Assembly: GCA_041946865.1 (NCBI GenBank)
Contig: JBHGBF010000002.1
Coordinates: forward strand, 1 to 60,824
Reading direction: 5' to 3'
Length of the DNA stretch: 60,824 bases
Source of the DNA: RPQK01 sp041946865
GTDB lineage: Bacteria; Acidobacteriota; UBA6911; RPQK01
Position 1 is the first letter of the stretch, and every line of letters begins with the position of its first letter. The translations under genes and the position numbers were made by a program. This document shows, one piece after another, positions 44,003 through 52,499 of the stretch. Below the pieces are notes generated by a model, which saw only the letters and a program-made list of their open reading frames with translations, was not told where the DNA came from and searched no databases.

Positions 44003-46294
44003 TTACAGGAACAGGGGCGCCAGCACCAGGGTGATGGTGCTGAGCAGTTTGATCAGAACATGGAGCGACGGACCGGCGGTGTCCTTGAACGGATCACCCA
44101 CGGTGTCACCCACTACCGCAGCGCCGTGAACCGGGTTCTTCAGCTTCTTCCCGGACGCGTCGCTCAGGTACTTGCCGCCATGGGCGCCCGCCTCGATGTA
44201 CTTCTTGGCATTGTCCCACGCGCCGCCGCCGTTGTTCAGGAGCAGAGCGGTGATAATGCCGACGATCGTTCCCACCATCAAAAGCGCTGCCACAGCTTCC
44301 GCTGCGATCAGCCTGTCAGAAGAAGTGGCAAAGGCGTGCTTGAAAACCACCCCCACCGAGATCGGCATCAGCACGGCCAGGAGGCCCGGCGCCACCATCT
44401 GCTTCAAGGCCGAGCGGGTCACGATGTCGACGCAGGAACCGTAATCCGGCTTGAAATCCGCCGGGAACTGGATGATGTCATTCACCCGCGCCAGCGACTT
44501 GTACTGTTTGCGCACCTCGGAAATGATCGCCTGGGCCGCGCGTCCGACGGCGCGGATGGCGAGCGCGGAAAACACGAAGACCAGCATGGCGCCCAGGAAA
44601 GCCCCGACGAAGACCACGGGTTTGCCCAGGTTAACCGGGAAGACCTTGCCGTGGATCTGCTCGGAAACCGCTGCGGCCGCCCCTCCAGCCGTCTCGACTC
44701 CAACGCCGGCGTAGTTCAGGACTTCTTCCATATAAGCCTGGAAGAGCAGGAAGGCGGCAAGACCGGCGGAGCCGATCGCATATCCTTTCGTCAGGGCCTT
44801 GGTCGTGTTTCCAACCGCATCGAGGCGGTCCGTCTTGGCGCGCACGCTCTCAGGCTGCTGGCTCATCTCGACGATACCACCCGCGTTATCTGTGATCGGA
44901 CCGAAGGTGTCCATGGCGAGAATGAATGCTGCCGTCGCGAGCATGCCCATCGTGGCAACCGCCGTACCGAACAGCCCGCCGTTGACGCCTTCAATCCCGG
45001 CAAAAGTCATACTGCCAAGGTAATACGAGGAGAGCAAAGCGATCCCCATGACCACGGTCGGCATCCAGACGCACTCAAAACCCACACCGATGCCCGCAAT
45101 AATGTTCGTGGCCGGGCCTGTTTCCGATGCCTGGGCAATCGACTGGACCGGACGGTACTTGTACTCGGTATAGTACTGGGTGATATAGACAAAGGCCACC
45201 GAGGTGAGAACGCCGATGATGCCGCAGATGAAAAAGAGCCACCAGGCGTTCGGCGCCCTGTCGCTGTAGAGAAGCCACCGGGTCGCGCCGCCGAAGGCCA
45301 CCATGGCCAGGACTACGGCCACATAGTAGCCGCGGTTCAGCGCCTGCATCGGATCCATCCTCTCTTCCTTGTCCATCTTCACGCTGACGATTCCGACGAT
45401 GGAAGCGATGATTCCGAACGCGCGGGCGACGAGCGGAAACATCATGACGCCGATCACACCGAGCGCAAAACCGGCATTCGCTCTCTCCGCCTCGGCCGCC
45501 AGAGCCGCGCCTAGAATCATGGCGCCTATGTTCTCGGCCGCGGTGGATTCGAACAAATCCGCGCCACGGCCGGCGCAGTCGCCCACGTTGTCGCCAACCA
45601 GATCGGCGATGACCGCGGGGTTGCGCGGGTCGTCTTCCGGGATTCCGGCTTCCACTTTGCCGACCAGGTCGGCGCCCACGTCAGCCGCCTTGGTGTAGAT
45701 TCCGCCGCCCAACTGCGCAAACAAGGCGACGAACGAAGCGCCAAAACCATATCCAACGATCAACAACGGTATTTTCGTCTCAGGTATCTCGGGGCTGAAA
45801 AGCCGGACGAGGGCGTAAAGGCCGGCAACGCCGAGGAGGCTCATGGCCACCACCAGCAGACCGGACACCGCGCCGCCACGAAGTGCGATCCGCAGAGCGC
45901 TGTTCAGGCTGCTTAATGCCGCCGTCGCCGTCCGGATGTTGCTGCGGATCGAAATCCACATCCCGACATAGCCGGCCAGCACCGAGCAGAGTGCGCCCAG
46001 TACGAAAGACAGCGTAATCCACGTCGCCAATTCCAGAGAGCTCCCGACAGGATCGAACGCGCGGTGGTCACGCACGAATCCGTAACCGATAAAGAGAATG
46101 GCAGCAAACAGAATGGCCAGGTACAGGATCGTCTTGTTCTGTCGTCTCAGGAAAGCCTCGGCACCCTCCTTAATGGCGTTCGAGATCCGCTGCATCGCCT
46201 CCGAGCCCATGTCGTGACTAAGCACCCACCTGGCTAGAAACGCGGCAAATGCCAATCCTAGAACGCTGATTCCAATGACCAGCAAAATAAGCAT
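44003..46294 (-). CDS. hppA: Membrane-bound proton-translocating pyrophosphatase (K+-independent type)
   Basis: The 763-residue integral membrane enzyme hydrolyses pyrophosphate to pump H+ outward. It has about 16 transmembrane segments, the catalytic motif DVGADLVGKVEAGIPEDDPRN, DNVGDCAGRGADLFES and NNGGGAWDNAKKYIE. In GNTTKALTKGYAIGSAGL, Lys (K499) replaces the Ala of K+-dependent enzymes, indicating the K+-independent subclass. ATG 46294 is preceded by GGAGGAC on the minus strand. The gap to the upstream STAS gene is 323 bases and holds a promoter candidate and a hairpin. Confidence 0.95.
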   Translation of the reverse strand: MLILLVIGISVLGLAFAAFLARWVLSHDMGSEAMQRISNAIKEGAEAFLRRQNKTILYLAILFAAILFIGYGFVRDHRAFDPVGSSLELATWITLSFVLGALCSVLAGYVGMWISIRSNIRTATAALSSLNSALRIALRGGAVSGLLVVAMSLLGVAGLYALVRLFSPEIPETKIPLLIVGYGFGASFVALFAQLGGGIYTKAADVGADLVGKVEAGIPEDDPRNPAVIADLVGDNVGDCAGRGADLFESTAAENIGAMILGAALAAEAERANAGFALGVIGVMMFPLVARAFGIIASIVGIVSVKMDKEERMDPMQALNRGYYVAVVLAMVAFGGATRWLLYSDRAPNAWWLFFICGIIGVLTSVAFVYITQYYTEYKYRPVQSIAQASETGPATNIIAGIGVGFECVWMPTVVMGIALLSSYYLGSMTFAGIEGVNGGLFGTAVATMGMLATAAFILAMDTFGPITDNAGGIVEMSQQPESVRAKTDRLDAVGNTTKALTKGYAIGSAGLAAFLLFQAYMEEVLNYAGVGVETAGGAAAAVSEQIHGKVFPVNLGKPVVFVGAFLGAMLVFVFSALAIRAVGRAAQAIISEVRKQYKSLARVNDIIQFPADFKPDYGSCVDIVTRSALKQMVAPGLLAVLMPISVGVVFKHAFATSSDRLIAAEAVAALLMVGTIVGIITALLLNNGGGAWDNAKKYIEAGAHGGKYLSDASGKKLKNPVHGAAVVGDTVGDPFKDTAGPSLHVLIKLLSTITLVLAPLFL

Positions 46295-46490
46295 AAGTCC
46301 TTCGTCCTCCTTACTTATGAACACAAAAACTGACTTCCCTCTCCGACGCACTAGCACGCAGGCAGGTTAAGTCGTGCTGTATTTGGCTTTTCAGGGCGTG
46401 TAAATCACGGCTGGACGGAACGCTCCAGCACTCAACCGAGAATGTCAGCCCGATACCCGGAGCGCAACTCCTCCCCCCTAGAAGTCACGA

Positions 46491-46519
46491 ATTATAGCTG
46501 GATTGCAGGTGGAAGAGAA
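46491..46519 (-). promoter_or_regulatory. Promoter candidate for hppA
   Basis: On the minus strand a perfect TATAAT (46496-46491) lies about 200 bases upstream of hppA. The -35 position, 17 bases away, reads TTCTCT, a poor match, so an activator or extended contacts may be needed. Confidence 0.35.
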
Positions 46520-46522
46520 GAG

Positions 46523-46544
46523 GGTGCCTGTAAGCACAGGCACC
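46523..46544. other. Perfect 9-bp hairpin downstream of the STAS gene
   Basis: GGTGCCTGT-AAGC-ACAGGCACC forms a 9-bp stem with a tetraloop. There is no T-run on either side, so it is not a clear intrinsic terminator; it could mark the 3' end of the STAS transcript or an operator near the hppA promoter. Confidence 0.5.
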
Positions 46545-46617
46545 TCCGGCCGAGAGCGCAAATCCCCCGCAAGGCGTTTGATCCCGGACTTCGCCCACGC
46601 TTCGAGAGCGACAACCT

Positions 46618-47004
46618 TTACGAGGGTGTCTTCCAGCTGTCGAGAATCCCCTGTCGGTTCGGGTAGATCTCGAATACGGTGATGAGACGGGTGAGCGACA
46701 GCAGGTCGATAATCCGCTTGGGTGGGTTAAGGAGCTTCAGTCCGCCTCCCTCTTTCTTGAGCAGGGAGTATCCGTGGACCAGTTGTCCCAGCACCGAGCT
46801 GTCAATGTAAGGAACTCCACTGAAATCGATCGCGATCCGCTTGTTGCCCTCTCCCCGGAGCCGGTCCAGCTCCTGTTTGAGTCGAATGTCGCCCTCGCCC
46901 GCCAACATCTGTCCCTGAGGAATGATGAAGTAGACGTTACCGTCGCGCTCGACCCTGAGTTCCACGAGGCAATCTTGACACGCCTGCTTTTTCCGTGTCA
47001 ACAT
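46618..47004 (-). CDS. STAS-domain protein (anti-sigma-factor antagonist type)
   Basis: The 128-residue protein has one STAS domain: IPQGQMLAGEGDIRLKQEL, then IDFSGVPYIDSSVLGQLV, where the Ser of the DSS motif is the usual phosphorylation site, and GGGLKLLNPPKRIIDLL. Such proteins bind anti-sigma factors or stressosome partners depending on phosphorylation. No kinase or sigma factor is nearby, so its partner is unknown. Two Cys in QACQDC near the N-terminus are unusual. Confidence 0.88.
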   Translation of the reverse strand: MLTRKKQACQDCLVELRVERDGNVYFIIPQGQMLAGEGDIRLKQELDRLRGEGNKRIAIDFSGVPYIDSSVLGQLVHGYSLLKKEGGGLKLLNPPKRIIDLLSLTRLITVFEIYPNRQGILDSWKTPS

Positions 47005-47182
47005 GCCACCTTTCCCAAGCGGGTTGCGTATTGCGGGTTACCGGTCACGCTTTACGATTAGCTGGTTGGGGCTCTTTTGTGGCGGTGTCTGAACGTGCAC
47101 TTCGTGGTCGCCAACCCGTCACCCGCGACTCATAACCCGCGGCCCGCAATTCATAACCTGTAGCTCCCAAGGAGATGAGATC

Positions 47183-48460
47183 ATGTCCGTAATCGAACAG
47201 ATTCAAGCAAGACAAATACTGGATTCACGCGGCAACCCAACAGTAGAAGTGGACGTCATCACCGAGGACGGATTTGTAGGCAGGGCCGCCGTGCCCTCCG
47301 GAGCTTCAACCGGCGAGCATGAAGCTCTCGAACTGCGTGACGGGGACAAAAGCCGATACCTGGGCAAGAGCGTCATGAAGGCGGTCGAAAACGTCAACAA
47401 CAAGATCGCGCCCGAAATCGAGGGGCTGTCGGTCCTGGACCAGATGCGCATCGACCAGACCATGATTACCCTGGACGGCACCGATACCAAGCAGACCCTG
47501 GGGGCTAACGCCATCCTGGGAGTTTCGATGGCTTGTGCGCGAGCAGCCGCAGAGTACGTCGGCTTACCCCTGTTCCAGTACCTGGGCGGCACCAACGCAC
47601 ACCTGCTTCCCGTCCCCATGATGAACATCGTGAACGGCGGGGCCCACGCGGACAACAACGTCGACTTCCAGGAATTCATGATCATGCCCTTCAACGCGCC
47701 TTCCTTCGCTGAGGCTCTGAGAATGGGAGTTGAGACCTTCCACCACCTGAAGAAAGTCCTCAAGGACAAAGGACTCAACACCGCCGTCGGGGATGAAGGC
47801 GGTTTTGCGCCCAATCTCAAGTCGAACGAAGAGGCCGTCGAGACGATCCTGAAGGCCATTGAAAAGGCGGGCTACAAGCCCGGAGAGGACATCCTTATCG
47901 CCCTTGACGTCGCGTCGAGCGAGCTGTTCTCAAACGGGAAGTACGTGTTTAAGAAATCCGGCAGCACGGTCAAGACGTCGGAGGAGATGGTTGAGCTTTA
48001 CGCCAGCTGGCTGTCGCGCTATCCGATCTACTCCATCGAGGACGGGATGGCCGAAGACGACTGGGAGGGCTGGGCGCTCCTGACGAAGGAACTCGGCGAC
48101 AGGGTCCAGCTGGTCGGAGACGACCTGTTCGTCACCAACCCGAAACGGCTTCAACGCGGGATCGACAGCCGGATCTGCAATTCAATTCTGATCAAGCTCA
48201 ATCAGATAGGGACGCTGACCGAGACTCTGCGAACCATCGAGCTGGCCAAGTCCAACGGCTACACTAACGTGATTTCCCACCGTTCGGGCGAAACGGAGGA
48301 CGCCTTCATCGCCGACCTGGCCGTGGCGACGAACGCCGGGCAAATCAAGACCGGATCAGCCAGCCGAACGGACCGCATCGCCAAGTACAATGAGCTGTTG
48401 CGCATCGAGGAGATTCTCGGTGAGCAGTCTGCTTATGCGAAACTTCGCGGCCGGGCATAG
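47183..48460 (+). CDS. eno: Enolase
   Basis: The 425-residue enolase interconverts 2-phosphoglycerate and phosphoenolpyruvate in glycolysis. Family signatures include RQILDSRGNPTVEVDV, AVPSGASTGEHEALELRDGD, the metal-binding IEDGMAEDDWEGW and LIKLNQIGTLTET with SHRSGETED. Catalytic Lys lies in the K-x-N of ILIKLNQ. AAGGAGATG is just upstream of ATG 47183. The upstream intergenic region is made of text-like repeats (cataacccgc variants). Confidence 0.97.
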   Translation: MSVIEQIQARQILDSRGNPTVEVDVITEDGFVGRAAVPSGASTGEHEALELRDGDKSRYLGKSVMKAVENVNNKIAPEIEGLSVLDQMRIDQTMITLDGTDTKQTLGANAILGVSMACARAAAEYVGLPLFQYLGGTNAHLLPVPMMNIVNGGAHADNNVDFQEFMIMPFNAPSFAEALRMGVETFHHLKKVLKDKGLNTAVGDEGGFAPNLKSNEEAVETILKAIEKAGYKPGEDILIALDVASSELFSNGKYVFKKSGSTVKTSEEMVELYASWLSRYPIYSIEDGMAEDDWEGWALLTKELGDRVQLVGDDLFVTNPKRLQRGIDSRICNSILIKLNQIGTLTETLRTIELAKSNGYTNVISHRSGETEDAFIADLAVATNAGQIKTGSASRTDRIAKYNELLRIEEILGEQSAYAKLRGRA

Positions 48461-48495
48461 GGCGAACGAACATTTCGAATAGGGTCCTTGTGAAC

Positions 48496-48551
48496 GAAGT
48501 GGACGTGGTGGACCGGCGAAACGACGTCCACAATGTCCATTCGTCCACTTC
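48496..48551. repeat. Inverted repeat with GTCCAC units
   Basis: GAAGTGGACG (48496-48505) pairs with CGTCCACTTC (48542-48551), and further GTCCAC/GTGGAC copies lie between. It fills the spacer between eno and the glycosyltransferase gene and belongs to the class of simple intergenic repeats seen throughout the window. Confidence 0.65.
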
Positions 48552-48585
48552 GTCCACTGCAGTTGGGCCTCTCGGCTTAGTCGGC

Positions 48586-49677
48586 ATGGCACCAAGCCTC
48601 AGCATTGTCATACCAACCTGGAACGGTTTGGATCTCCTGCGCGAGTGCCTGCCCTCGGTGCTGGCCGCCGCCGCCGCTTACCGGGCCCAAACCGGGGCCG
48701 CGACCGAAGTCATTGTGGTGGATGACGGCAGTCGCGACCACACGGTTTCCCGCCTCCCTTTCGAGTTCCCCGAGGTCTGCGTGGTCGCCAGGCCCTCCAA
48801 TGGGGGGTTCGCGGCTGCCTGCAACGAGGGGTTCGCACGCTGCCGTTACCCCCTCATCGGCCTTCTGAACAATGACGTTTGGGTGGACCAGTATTACTTC
48901 CTCCGACAGGCAGAACACTTCTGTGACCCGGCGGTTTTTGCCGTCACCGCGAAAGTCTACGGCTGGGACGAGCCGGTTTTCATGACAGGAGGCCGATACG
49001 GGCGCTTCCGTCGCGGGTTCTGGAGCGTCTACTTCAATTACGACGTCCAGCCGGAGCGGGCTGCCGATTGGATCAAGCACAGGCGCCTGTTATCGGCCTA
49101 CGCTATCGGCGGCTTCTCCACTTACCGGCGCGATCGCATCGTCGAGCTGGGCGGCTTCAACCCGCTTCTCTCTCCCTTTCACTGGGAAGACGTGGATCTG
49201 GCCTACCGCGGGTGGAAGCATGGCTGGGAGGTCCGCTACGAACCCAGGAGCGTCGCCTATCACAAAGTCAGCGCGACCATCGATCGAAATTTCCGCAAGA
49301 AGCACGTCGATGCGGTCTCGTTGCGGAACAGGCTTCTTTTCCACTGGATCAATCTTCACTCTCCGACTTTCCTCCTGCGTCACCTGGCCATGCTGGCCGT
49401 CATGTTCCTGACGCGGATCCTGGCGCTGGACTTCGATTTCTACCGGGCGTTCTTCCAGGCAGTGAGCCAGCTCGACAAGGTCCGAGAGCTGCGACGGCGC
49501 GAGAAAGCCGGCGCGGCTCGCTCCGATGCCAGCCTGGCCCGCCTTCTCAGGGCTTTTTACCGGGAGGCGCCAATCCGGGTTTTCTGGAAGAAACCGGGCC
49601 GGGTTTCGCCCGAAGACGAGCCGCTGTCCATCCGTCCCACCGGCTCATCTTGTCCTCGGGAAGAGAAACCGGGTTAA
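48586..49677 (+). CDS. Family-2 glycosyltransferase (rhamnosyltransferase-like)
   Basis: The 363-residue enzyme opens a surface-glycan cluster. The GT-A domain has SIVIPTWNGLDLL, VDDGSRDHT and the metal-binding LLNNDVWVD (NND in place of DxD), followed by SPFHWEDVDLAYR, which carries the catalytic-base Asp of rhamnosyl-type enzymes. A hydrophobic segment near residues 275-300 may anchor it to the membrane. ATG 48586 is chosen where the domain begins; in-frame codons upstream run through the GTCCAC repeat. Since dTDP-rhamnose genes follow, rhamnose is the likely donor sugar. Confidence 0.85.
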   Translation: MAPSLSIVIPTWNGLDLLRECLPSVLAAAAAYRAQTGAATEVIVVDDGSRDHTVSRLPFEFPEVCVVARPSNGGFAAACNEGFARCRYPLIGLLNNDVWVDQYYFLRQAEHFCDPAVFAVTAKVYGWDEPVFMTGGRYGRFRRGFWSVYFNYDVQPERAADWIKHRRLLSAYAIGGFSTYRRDRIVELGGFNPLLSPFHWEDVDLAYRGWKHGWEVRYEPRSVAYHKVSATIDRNFRKKHVDAVSLRNRLLFHWINLHSPTFLLRHLAMLAVMFLTRILALDFDFYRAFFQAVSQLDKVRELRRREKAGAARSDASLARLLRAFYREAPIRVFWKKPGRVSPEDEPLSIRPTGSSCPREEKPG

Positions 49678-49725
49678 AAATTTAACAATTGTGGTTTTAC
49701 CGAACCCTAAATGTCTGTATAATCG

Positions 49726-50505
49726 ATGGTATTGAATCGGATCTCAGCAGTCATTATCTGCTGTAACGAAGAGGAGAAGATTGAACGAGCCCTGAAAAGC
49801 GTTCAGGGAGTCACGGACGAGACAATAGTCGTCGACTCCGGGAGCCAAGATCGAACGATAGAGATTTGCAGGCGTTATACCGACCGGGTTTTTCAGAGGC
49901 ATTGGGAGGGTTATCGGCGCCAGAAGCAGTACGCCACAGATCAGGCGCGAAATGACTGGGTTCTCAGCCTGGACGCTGACGAGGTCGTGAGCCCCGAGTT
50001 AGAGTCGGAGCTCGGCCGATGGAGGTGTACGGCTGCGGACGACTGGGCCGGGTACCACATCCCGCGTAAGACTTTTTTCATGGGCAGATGGATCGAACAC
50101 ACAACCTGGTACCCGGACTGGCAACTTCGGTTGTTTCGTCGCTCGGCAGGGCAGTGGGAGGGTGGCCGCGTGCACGAATCATTCAAAGTGTCCGGATCAA
50201 TCGGCACCTTCCACGGTCATCTGTACCACTACACCTACTCGAACCTGTCGGAGTTCCTGCAGCAGCTCGATCGTTTTTCGAGCCTGGCGGCCGCCGACTT
50301 GTTCGACCGGGGGGTACGAGCGAATCTCTATCACATCGTGGCCAATCCGCCACTGGTGTTTTTGAAAAACTACCTGCTGAGGCGGGGGTTCAGAGACGGC
50401 CCGCAAGGCCTGGTCGTCTCCATCCTGTCCTCCGCTTCGACGCTATTTAAGTACCTTAAACTTTGGGAGTTACAGCATCGCCAGCAGGAGAATGCAAAGC
50501 AGTGA
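49726..50505 (+). CDS. Family-2 glycosyltransferase (WaaE/KdtX-like)
   Basis: The 259-residue protein resembles WaaE/KdtX lipopolysaccharide-core glucosyltransferases: ISAVIICCNEEEKIERALKS, TIVVDSGSQDRTIEIC, KQYATDQARNDWVLSLDADE. It probably adds a hexose to a lipid-linked core. A perfect TATAAT lies at 49718-49723, only two bases before the ATG, which suggests either that transcription comes from further upstream or that translation begins on a nearly leaderless message. Its stop overlaps the next start by four bases (GTGA). Confidence 0.85.
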   Translation: MVLNRISAVIICCNEEEKIERALKSVQGVTDETIVVDSGSQDRTIEICRRYTDRVFQRHWEGYRRQKQYATDQARNDWVLSLDADEVVSPELESELGRWRCTAADDWAGYHIPRKTFFMGRWIEHTTWYPDWQLRLFRRSAGQWEGGRVHESFKVSGSIGTFHGHLYHYTYSNLSEFLQQLDRFSSLAAADLFDRGVRANLYHIVANPPLVFLKNYLLRRGFRDGPQGLVVSILSSASTLFKYLKLWELQHRQQENAKQ

Positions 50506-51659
50506 AACGGCTCACGCTCCTGTACGTTGACACCGAATACTTCTGGAGAGGCGGGCAGGAACAGCTGTTTTCCCTCATGCAGGGCATGATGGAACGCGGC
50601 CACACGGTATGCCTTGCCTCCCCGCATAACGCACCTCTCGGAGAGAGGGCTCGCGAGATCGGCATCGAGACCTACGATTTTGAGCAGCGGAACGAGATGA
50701 GCCTCCGGGCCTTGGTTCGTTTGCGCCGGCTCTTGCGCACCCGCCATTTTGACGTCATTCACTTCAACACGCCTCGCGCCATCGTCGCCGGCAGCCTGAT
50801 GGGACGGCTGGAAGGAGTAAAGGTCAGGATTTCATCGCGACGCGTGAATTTTCCCTTGAAGTCCAGGTTCAGTCGGCTGAAATACAACTGGCTGCAGGAC
50901 GGCATTATCACGGTCTCGGACACGATTCGGGAAACGCTTCTCTCGGGAGGGGTCAACCCCTCTCTCATCCAGGTCATTTATGAAGGTGTCGATCTGCACT
51001 GGATTGACCGTCAACAGCCTGTCGGAGACCGCCTGGGCAACGGGAACCTGGTGGTCGGGACGGTGGCCCATTTCAGTCACGAGAAAGGGCACGAAACGCT
51101 GCTGAAAGCCGCGGCCTCGCTGGCGTCCCGCTTCCGGAACGTCACCTACCTGCTGGTTGGGGACGGGGAACTGCGCTGCCGCCTGCACCGTTTGACCGAG
51201 GAACTGAAGATTGCCTCACACGTGAGTTTTACCGGCTTCCGGTCGGACTGCGAAGCGCTCATGAAGCAGTTCGACGTTTTCTGCTTGCCCTCCAGGTCCG
51301 AAGGACTTAGTTCCGCGATTCTGTCGGCAATGGCTAACCGGCTGCCGGTAGTGGCGACAAATGTCGGCGGGATTCCGGAACTGGTCGTAGACGGACAGAC
51401 AGGTCTGCTGGTCGAACCGGACAACCCGACGCAGCTCGCCGGAGCTCTGTCCCAGCTGCTTGACTCCAGGGAGCTGAGGCATCGACTGGGGCATGAAGGG
51501 CGAAGGCGGATTGAAAGTCATTTCACGCTGGAGCGCAAGCTTGACGAGACTGAATCGCTGTACCGCAAGTTACTGGGAACGAACCACAATCAGCCGTCTG
51601 GTTGCCGTCTGCCGGTTACCAGTCGCCGGCTGCCGGCGAGCACGAAAGGGAGAATATGA
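50502..51659 (+). CDS. Family-4 glycosyltransferase
   Basis: The 385-residue GT-B enzyme has a DTEYFWRGGQEQLFSLMQGM N-terminus (donor/acceptor loop), and C-terminal PSRSEGLSSAILSAMANRLP and GGIPELVVDGQTGLLVEPD. In the E-x7-E motif the second Glu is Ser (EGLSSAILS), which may lower or alter activity. The start is GTG 50502, coupled to the previous gene. The last ~20 residues (after KLLGTNHNQ) are encoded by a GCCGT/GCCGGC-type intergenic repeat, so the natural end may have been extended. The stop overlaps rfbA by four bases. Confidence 0.85.
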   Translation: MKRLTLLYVDTEYFWRGGQEQLFSLMQGMMERGHTVCLASPHNAPLGERAREIGIETYDFEQRNEMSLRALVRLRRLLRTRHFDVIHFNTPRAIVAGSLMGRLEGVKVRISSRRVNFPLKSRFSRLKYNWLQDGIITVSDTIRETLLSGGVNPSLIQVIYEGVDLHWIDRQQPVGDRLGNGNLVVGTVAHFSHEKGHETLLKAAASLASRFRNVTYLLVGDGELRCRLHRLTEELKIASHVSFTGFRSDCEALMKQFDVFCLPSRSEGLSSAILSAMANRLPVVATNVGGIPELVVDGQTGLLVEPDNPTQLAGALSQLLDSRELRHRLGHEGRRRIESHFTLERKLDETESLYRKLLGTNHNQPSGCRLPVTSRRLPASTKGRI

Positions 51660-52387
51660 AAGGCGTCATACTGGCGGGTGGTTTAGGCACTCGCCTCCGG
51701 CCGCTCACCAACGTTACCAACAAGCACTTACTCCCGGTTTATAACAAGCCGATGATCTACTATCCGCTGGAAACACTGATCCAGGCGGGCATTCGTGAAA
51801 TCATGGTCGTGACCGGCGGGAACAACGCGGGAGATTTTCTGCGCCTCTTGCGCAACGGCAAGGATTTCGGACTGAACGACCTCCACTATGCGTATCAGGA
51901 AGGCGAAGGGGGGATCGCCCAAGCGCTGGCCCTGGCCGAGTCGTTTGTCGACGATGACCTCCTCTGTGTGGTCCTCGGCGACAACATCATTGAGGACTCC
52001 ATCCAACCGTATGTCGCGAGATTCAAGGAACAAGGGCGGGGAGCCAAGATTCTCCTGAAGGAAGTTCCTGACCCGCAGCGATTCGGGGTGGCCGAGCTGG
52101 GTCCGAACGGGACAGTGGTTCGGATCATAGAAAAGCCGGCCGTTCCGCCGTCTTCTTACGCCGTCACCGGTTTCTACATGTACGACTCCCAGGTTTTCGA
52201 AATCATCCGGACGCTCAAGCCGTCCGGGCGCGGCGAGCTGGAAATCACCGACGTCAACAACCGCTACATCAAGGCGGGCACGATGACTTACGACATCCTC
52301 GAGGGGTGGTGGACGGACGCAGGGACGATTGAATCCCTCCATCGAGCGGCGAATCTGGTCGCCACCAAATGCCGAGGGGGCCGCTGA
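51656..52387 (+). CDS. rfbA: Glucose-1-phosphate thymidylyltransferase (short RfbA type)
   Basis: The 243-residue enzyme couples dTTP to glucose-1-phosphate, the first step to dTDP-L-rhamnose. The nucleotide-binding start is MKGVILAGGLGTRLRPLT; NKHLLPVYNKPMIYYPLETL and VVLGDNIIED follow. At 243 residues it belongs to the short RfbA class rather than the ~290-residue form with a C-terminal regulatory extension, so feedback inhibition may differ. Its ATG overlaps the stop of the upstream glycosyltransferase. Confidence 0.9.
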   Translation: MKGVILAGGLGTRLRPLTNVTNKHLLPVYNKPMIYYPLETLIQAGIREIMVVTGGNNAGDFLRLLRNGKDFGLNDLHYAYQEGEGGIAQALALAESFVDDDLLCVVLGDNIIEDSIQPYVARFKEQGRGAKILLKEVPDPQRFGVAELGPNGTVVRIIEKPAVPPSSYAVTGFYMYDSQVFEIIRTLKPSGRGELEITDVNNRYIKAGTMTYDILEGWWTDAGTIESLHRAANLVATKCRGGR

Positions 52388-52404
52388 AAACTGAGCCTTG
52401 GAGC

Positions 52405-52421
52405 GCCGGCATCTTGCCGGC
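52405..52421. repeat. GCCGGC-ATCTT-GCCGGC hairpin repeat
   Basis: A perfect 6-bp palindromic stem around ATCTT lies in the 112-base spacer between rfbA and rfbB. It has no T-run. Its relative is at 16053-16071; it is a dispersed repeat rather than a terminator. Confidence 0.65.
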
Positions 52422-52499
52422 TTCGGGCCATGTGACACTCGGCACTGGCTTCCGACCGGCCGCTTTGTTAATCTTTAGCGCACTGTAACAATACTGCTT

